64,000 nt of DNA from Tridacna crocea (taxonomy: Eukaryota; Mollusca; Bivalvia; Cardiida; Cardiidae): NCBI GenBank assembly GCA_943736015.1, contig OX031061.1, positions 16,563,290-16,627,289 of the forward strand. Reading direction: 5' to 3'. The notes below the pieces were generated by a model. That model ran no database searches. It worked only from the letters and a program-made list of their open reading frames with translations, and was not told the origin of the DNA. Every line of letters begins with the position of its first letter. The stretch's first letter is position 1. This document shows, piece after piece, positions 58,119 to 64,000 of this stretch. Position numbers and translations under genes: made by a program.

Positions 58119-58346
58119 TAACTCATTACCAAACGACAAAATTTTGGGTTTGTCCAAATTGAAAGCATTTCCAGACGACAAAATACAAGTGAATGAAAAT
58201 TTGAAATGTGTTTTGTGAAGGGTAGAAAAGATTGTGGGAAAAGGAGAAAATGCTGGTACCCAGCATTTTCTCCTTTTCCCACAATCTTTTCTACAGGCTT
58301 CTTTCTCAGGGTTGTCAAAAGTAGGGATTGTGTGGTAATGTGTTAA
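58118..58346 (-). mobile_element. TTAA-type palindromic MITE (reverse) with a paired stem change
   Basis: 229 bp. The stem reads GAAAAGATTGTGGG and CCCACAATCTTTTC, both arms changed from CATTGT/ACAATG. Centre GCTGGTACCCAGC. Confidence 0.9.
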
Positions 58347-58348
58347 TG

Positions 58349-58576
58349 TTAACCCTTTCCCAAACAATCCCTGGTTTTTACGGGTAAGGAATAGAAGCCT
58401 TTTGGAAACATTGTGGGAAAAGGAGAAAATGCTGGTAACCAGCATTTTCTCCTTTTTCCACAATGTTTTCTACCCTATCATATAGAAAAATAATCTTTTA
58501 AGCAATTGTTAATTTGTCATTGGCAAAATGCTTTGAATTTGGTCTGGTCCAAAATTTACCATCTGGGAAAGGGTTA
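58349..58576 (+). mobile_element. TTAA-type palindromic MITE (forward)
   Basis: TTAACCCTTTCCCAAACAATC start, GGGAAAGGGTTAA end: terminal repeats of 12-13 bp are unusually well kept. Confidence 0.9.
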
Positions 58577-58817
58577 AGCGGAATAATATCTCCTTATCCC
58601 TCATTTTAGATTTAAGATTTCAGATCAGACAACCTGTTCTGGGCAGCCTGATCTTGATCTACACTGTCCGTAAAAGGTCAGTGAATTGTGCATAGCAGCC
58701 TAAGGAATAAGGGTGTAAGTTTACTTCCTTCACGTTCATGAAATGTTGGCTAGTGGGACGTAACTGTGATTGGTGCAGATGAAGTGTCAATATAAAAGCT
58801 TCATTATCTAGAGCATC

Positions 58818-59045
58818 TCAACTCTTTACCAAACGACAATTATTTGGACTTGTCCAAATTGAAAGCATTTGCAGACGACGACTAAATGTGAATCAAAAAT
58901 TGAAATTTGATTTGGGAAGGGTAGAAAACATTGTGGGAAGAGGAGAAAATGCTGGTTACCAGCATTTTCTCCTTTTCCCACAATGTTGTCAAAACCTTTC
59001 TTTCTCAGGGTCGTTAAAAGTCGGGATTGTGTGGTAAAGAGTTAA
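58818..59045 (-). mobile_element. TTAA-type palindromic MITE (reverse)
   Basis: TCAACTCTTTACC start, GGTAAAGAGTTAA end; stem GAGGAGAAAATGCTGG. Confidence 0.88.
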
Positions 59046-59055
59046 ACACTTAGTC

Positions 59056-59275
59056 CTAATCCTTTACTGTACATTCACATGTTTTAATTGACAAACGCTA
59101 TTGAAAACATTGAGCACAAAGAAGAAAATGCTGGTAACAAGCATTTTCTCTTTTTGCCACAATGTTTACTTACATAATTATCTAACGCAACCACATCTTT
59201 TGAATATTATTCTATAGGCTGCAAATGCTTTAATTGTTGACCAGTCTAAAATTTTGTTGTTTGGTGCATAGTTAA
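59056..59275 (+). mobile_element. TTAA-type MITE (forward), degraded
   Basis: Core TGCTGGTAACAAGCA; end TTTGGTGCATAGTTAA. Confidence 0.72.
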
Positions 59276-60143
59276 AAGCCTTTTCACAAGTTTGTTAGCT
59301 TTGCAATGTGAGTAAATAAGATTAGCTGCACAGAATATGCAGTCTGATCTATAATTTACATTGTAGACTTGACTAAGCCATTTTTAATAAGGACCATGAC
59401 ATTGCAGCTATATCGGTCCAAAAATGTCCTCTGAGTTTATTTGGAATGCAAAGGGTTTACCCTTCGCAAACAATCCAAAGTTTTACTGATGATTGACCAG
59501 TGTTTAACACCATTTTCAACATTTTTCAGTTATACTTCGGTGGCCAGTGCACCTATTCACGATTTCCTGGAGTTTCTCTTACCGCAACTTTTAAGAATTT
59601 TCTTTCAAAGCCACTGGCTGTTTTCCCAAGTTTTAACTACTGTGATATATTAGAAATTTATCAAAGAAATGGTAGAAAACAAAGTGGAAAATGGAAAACA
59701 TGCTGGTCATCAGTATTTTCTCATTTTCCCAGTGTTCAAATGTGTTGTCTGAACTTGTCTCTTAGGATTGTTAAAACTCATAAATGTCTAAAAGTTAGTC
59801 AGCTGAGTTACATGTATCTGGAAGAAAATACTGTAAGAAAAGGAAAACACAATGTTGGCCGGAATGTTCTCCTTTTAATAAAATGTTTATAAAAGCTTTT
59901 CTCACTTGTTTATCTTACTTTGTCTTTATCAGATGTTTGATAAACAGTGATGTCTTTATCAAACAATAAAATTTTGGACTCTACAGATATACAAAAGTTT
60001 TCGCAAAAGACAAATGCAGCTCAAATGATGAATTTTGACTTTAATAGGGTGGAAAAATAGTTTGAAAGAGAGAAAACGCTGGTTTAAAACCAGCTTTTTC
60101 TCCTTTACAGGCAATGTTTTCAACAGCCTTTTCTCACAGATTT
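59276..60143. repeat. Old repeat fragments
   Basis: 59498-59645 is a TTTTCAACATTAT-family copy. 59660-59900 and 59940-60140 hold eroded TTAA-type MITE cores. No gene recognised. Confidence 0.5.
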
Positions 60144-60346
60144 GTTAACCCTTTCCCAAACGATAAATTTTAGACTCTTCCACACTGAAAGAGTTTGAAG
60201 ACGACAATTTTAACTTTCATAACAAAAAACACTGTGAGAAAAGGAGAAATTGCTCGTTACGAGCAATTTCTCCTTTTCCCACAGTGTTTTCAAAAGACTT
60301 GTACTGCAGACATGTAAAAACAAGGGCCTGTTTAGGAAAGGGTTAA
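60144..60346 (-). mobile_element. TTAA-type MITE subfamily with TGCTCGTTACGAGCA core
   Basis: 203 bp, TTAA both ends. Stem CACTGTGAGAAAAGGAG pairs with CTCCTTTTCCCACAGTG; the right end keeps AAGGGCCTG as the mirror of 6706-6913. Confidence 0.9.
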
Positions 60347-62296
60347 AACTAGGGATTGTGTGGTAATGGGGTAACAATAAGTACACAACATAGTATTACT
60401 CAGTGAGCAAGAAACACAATGCAAGGTTTACAATTATCTGTTCATGTTATTCCTGATTTTATCATTTAGGTCACAAATTATTTACAACAGGCTAAATGAA
60501 TGGAAAACCTAACCTTTTGCAATTTCAAAGCTGCAGGTTTTTGAAAATATAGGTAGGCCTATATATAAAATAAGCATAAGATTTCATATCTTGCTAAAAA
60601 ATAACACAAAATACTGGAAATAGCAGATCATAGATCAGACTTTTTGGACTGTGCAGTCTCCATTTCCTGTGTACTGTATATTAACCCTTTACCATAATGG
60701 CACAATTTGAGTCTTAAAGACTAGATGAAAAAGATGCTTTGAAAACAAAATAGGAAAAGGAACATAGAGTCCAAAAATTCAACTTGCCTGCTGGTCCATA
60801 CTAGCTAGTAAAAATTTGGTTGGGGCAAAAGTGGATTATCTTTTTTTGTCTAACTGTAGGATGAATGCAAAATGGCAGGAGGACAAGTGAGAATTCTGAA
60901 ATGTTTTAGACCCTGATAGGCTAGTAAATTGTAACCAATACTATCTCCTTTTTGCCAGAACCATGTTGCATTACCGGTAATTGTCAAGTCACTTTTGATA
61001 AGTATATTTATGTTTGCAAAAGCTTTCGGTATGGACCAATCTCAAGTTTCGTTAACTGCTAAAGTGTTAAAGGAGTTTCAGTTGTGCGAGGTATCCCCCT
61101 GTCAATGATGTTCTACATGTATTCTAATACATGTATGCAATGTATTTGAGGTACCATTTGTAATACTAGATCTATATAACATATCGAGGATTATAACGAT
61201 CCTCGATTCGATCTTATCAATGATATAATACGAAATACTTACATTTCAACATCCCTTTGTCTGTCTCTAACCATAAAAGCCCTTACCGAATTACTCACAG
61301 AGAGATGAGTTATCAAAATGAAGAGGGAAATTACCCCCTTATGAATTGTCACCGGTATTCGTGACTCAAACGGATACCTGCTTCTACTTCGAAAACGCAA
61401 TTTAAGAAGTTGATAAATCAATAATAAATACGTACATGAACAGTTGAAGTTTTTACACATCCAATCCGTGCAAACTAAGTGCATTCAAGTCTGATGATGT
61501 ATTTATTTAAAACTGACAGCACGATAACTCTGGCTCAATAGCTCACATACATAGATAGATGAAGTGGTTGAACTTTGACTTCCTACTTCCTGATTCTATT
61601 TTTAGAGACATGTCGGCTGCTGAACCGAGCTTAATTAGAGAGATAATTAACAGCAATATAGTGTACAAAAACTGAACAGATAAACTTCACAGGACAGTCT
61701 AGAGCTAATACGGCTGGAATATTAATGTCACATAAAAAAAAACACCTGGAATTTTCTTTCTCAAAGCAAATCAAGTCTTCAACGGTACCGACTGTAAACC
61801 AAAGGGAGATAGAGAGTTATAAAATGTTGTATATTTGGCAGAATCAGTTGCTTCCCTTTGATATTTCTGTCTACAGTTGGAGGAGACGTGTATCTTGCAT
61901 CTTATCCTGTTAGACAGTGTCTGCTTATCATGAATGCACGCTCGACGGTTTTAAGCACTTGCACCAATACTTAAACTGAAGAAGCCATTTTAGAATCAGT
62001 GGTGTTCAAAATGCAATACACATCAATGGTACAGGCACACTCCCGCAGGTCAAGATCTGAAAAAGGTTCATCCACAGAACACGTAGAACACTCTTATACG
62101 ATTCCTGTGCAAAGATAACAGAGAAGATTATGTGAATGAATTATGAAGTAGATCTAAACCATGGCATCAAGGTAGGAGCATTTCTTAAAAATTTTTTTCA
62201 TAATTGGTTCAGTAGTTTCGGAACTGTTTGGAACAGACAAAATATTTAGACTCGTCCAAATTAAAAGCATTTGCAGAGGACAATTCGAATGAGGTT
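60347..62296. other. Largest repeat-poor stretch
   Basis: 60660-61070 contains one very eroded MITE-like region. 61200-62200 shows no family I know and includes the candidate exon at 61243. It could hold the promoter or 5' UTR of a minus-strand gene. No TATA or CpG cluster convinces me. Confidence 0.4.
61243..61320 (-). other. Candidate upstream exon with strong donor (speculative 5' end of the PI3K gene)
   Basis: The region is free of obvious repeats and carries a consensus minus-strand donor, GAAAT|gtaagt, just below 61243. The adjacent frame is open and includes an ATG eleven codons before the donor (MVRDRQRDVE). Joined to the alternative acceptor inside the first PI3K exon (GTTAG|C), the frame continues into SSEGHVTIDF. 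The usual tryptophan of p110 N-termini is absent and the upper end of the exon is unknown. It could equally be an untranslated exon or chance. Confidence 0.2.
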
Positions 62297-62518
62297 TAGC
62301 TCATTACCAAACAACGATATTTTAGGCTAGTTCAGATCGAAAGCATTTGCAGGCGACAAAATAAAAGTGACTAAAAACTGAAATTTGTTTTGTGAAAAGA
62401 AGAAAACATTGTGGGAAAAGAAGAAAATGCTGGTAACCAGCATTTTCTCCTTTTCCCACAATGTTTTCTAAAGGCTTCTTTCCCTGGGTCGTCAAAAGTA
62501 GGGATTGTGAGGTAATGG
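62297..62518 (-). mobile_element. TTAA-type palindromic MITE (reverse)
   Basis: TCATTACCAAACAACG start, GGTAATGGG end. An extra core fragment GGAGAAAATGTTGGTTACC follows to about 62620. Confidence 0.83.
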
Positions 62519-62703
62519 GAGAAAATGTTGGTTACCAGCTTTTTCTCCTTTTCCTCACAATGTTTTCAAAAGCCCTCCCACAGATCTTTTATTTAAACTT
62601 TGGATTGTGTCGCTGTGGGTTAAAAGTACTTGTGGACACAGGAGGTACTTAATTCTTTTACAAACAACAAAATCTTGGGATGTCCAAGTTTAATGTATTT
62701 GAG

Positions 62704-62962
62704 TAATGCACTGGCAAAAGGGGGCTTAGTGCATCTCTGTGATACATTATACTAAGTAAATCATTACACAGTAATGGATCCATAATAGCTTCATTCTTTA
62801 GCAACCAATGTAATCATAAGGTAGACTGGTGTTTGGACATACAGAAAGTTGATCAATAGAGAAAAGTTTCTGCTCAGGTTAGCCTGCATGCACTGCCAAG
62901 GCTGACCTGGGTCAATATTGTTTGCAAATGCATTAAGCCCCCTTTTCACAGAGCATGGCTCA
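62704..62962. mobile_element. Short TIR element with GGGGGCTTA ends
   Basis: GCACTGGCAAAAGGGGGCTT at the left is the inverted match of AAGCCCCCTTTTCACAGAGC at the right. The interior has CAGGTTAGCCTGCATGCA and GCTGACCTGGGTC. Related pieces at 36770 and about 44010. Confidence 0.65.
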
Positions 62963-62964
62963 TT

Positions 62965-63425
62965 TCCAAACAGCAAGATAAATGAAGCGCAAGTCATGTA
63001 ATCACCTTTTCCCACAATGTTTTCTATCCATTCCAAAACAAATTTCAAATTTTCAGTAACTGTCATCTGCAAATACTTTCAAGTTGGACCAGTCTAAAAT
63101 TTTGTTGTTTAGTAAAGAGATATAATGACTCATGATGCAGACACGGCTGCTTACAGGCTTAATCCACTGAGCTGACAAGCCTTTAACTGTTAAACCTTTA
63201 CCAAATGACAGAATTTTAGACTGGTCAAAATTGAAAGCATTTGCAGACCTTAAAATTAAAGTGACTGAAAATTTGAAATTTGTATCAAAGAGGAGAGAAA
63301 ACGTAGCAAAAGTAGAAAATGCTGGTTACCAGCATTTTCTCCTTTTCCTACAATTTCCTCCTTTCCTTTTCAAACGGCTTCTTTCTCGGGGTCATCAAAA
63401 GTGCGCAGTGTGTGGCACAGGGTTC
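62965..63425. mobile_element. MITE right half, tRNA-like piece and a reverse TTAA-type MITE
   Basis: 63000-63121 is core plus forward right arm. 63140-63185 has GTCAGCTCAGTGG on the minus strand, A-box-like. 63190-63425 is a reverse MITE with centre TGCTGGTTACCAGCA and eroded TTAAs. Confidence 0.65.
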
Positions 63426-63865
63426 ACTCACCTAAAAATGAAAACACTTGCAGTTGACAAATTGCATGAGGCTCAAATCAAGCATCAGTCTCTGAAAGCA
63501 TAAAAAATATTGTGGGAAAAGGAAGAAATGGTGGTTACTGGCATTTTCTTCCTTTCCAACCATATTTTATAAGGCTTTTTTTTTTCTTTATGAAGCCTTA
63601 TAAAACTTCAGTTTAGGTTCACAAAAGTTTAATAAGCTGCAACCCAGATGTGACACCCGCTAAAAGGAAAAAGGGAATAACAAAAAAGACATTCACTCAT
63701 TTTTATTTTGAAATACTTTTTACTCAATCCCATAAAAAGCAGTAATAACACATTTTGCGTAACACAACAAATACAACAATGATTACCGGTATCACTTTTG
63801 TGTACTAGTCACCAATCCAAATACCAAAATAAAACTCTTCACAAAAAGACAAACATTCGGACTTG

Positions 63866-64000
63866 TCCAAATTGAAAGTATTCTATGTATGACAAATAAA
63901 ACTGGGCACTAACAAAGGAATTTATCTTTTTGGAGCTTGAAACATTTTGGATTAAGGAGAAAATGCTGGTTACCAGCATTTTCTCCCTTCCCCACAATGT
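63866..64000 (-). mobile_element. TTAA-type MITE (reverse), cut by the window edge
   Basis: Left arm GACTTGTCCAAATTGAAAG and core to CCCCACAATGT at base 64000. Confidence 0.8.

Noticed and set aside
57843..58463. 206-codon minus-strand frame, the longest in the window
   Set aside because: It runs through two MITEs and one unit of a tandem duplication. Its first two thirds translate MITE arms found elsewhere on either strand, so it is a repeat chimera.

Overview
The window is animal nuclear DNA, A+T-rich and full of transposable elements. It most probably comes from a bivalve mollusc. I infer this from the repeats that open AACAAGAGG and close GTGAGCTAAAAA, and from other short repeat types I associate with bivalves; no search was possible.

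Gene content. One protein-coding gene is clear. Sixteen exons on the minus strand, from 36648 down to 1363, encode most of a class IA phosphoinositide 3-kinase catalytic subunit (p110, closest by eye to the beta/delta type). The exons join in frame for 703 codons with no stop. They cover the p85-binding domain, Ras-binding domain, C2 domain and most of the helical domain. The lipid-kinase domain must lie left of base 1. The start codon lies right of 36648; a weak candidate first exon ends at 61243. About 2.1 kb of coding sequence is spread over 35 kb, and nearly everything else is intron or flank filled with mobile DNA.

Mobile DNA. The dominant family is a ~200-230 bp miniature element (MITE) with TTAA at both ends, CCC-type termini and a central palindrome of up to 66 bp. 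I mapped about 80 copies in both orientations, many nested or chained through a shared TTAA. Other elements are: a 30-bp minisatellite of ~6.2 kb inside one PI3K intron (13185-20860); a 527-bp miniature LTR retrotransposon (TRIM) at 19521-20047 whose LTRs contain a tRNA-like pol III promoter; a 2.3-kb unknown element in two inverted copies (10278-12586 and 32610-34910); a hAT-like relic (31118-32118); a pogo/Tigger-like element (55356-56854); a Foldback/MULE-like element with TIRs built of tandem repeats (46901-47874); a GC-rich CAGG-ended element (52569-52796); and several long tandem-unit repeats ending in GTGAGCTAAAAA.

Layout. 1-13.2 kb: PI3K helical and C2 exons with dense MITEs. 13.2-20.9 kb: minisatellite interrupted by two mobile elements. 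20.9-36.6 kb: C2, RBD and p85-binding exons. 36.6-64 kb: repeats only, either a very large first intron or intergenic DNA. Insertions with clear target duplications inside older MITEs allow a relative chronology to be read.
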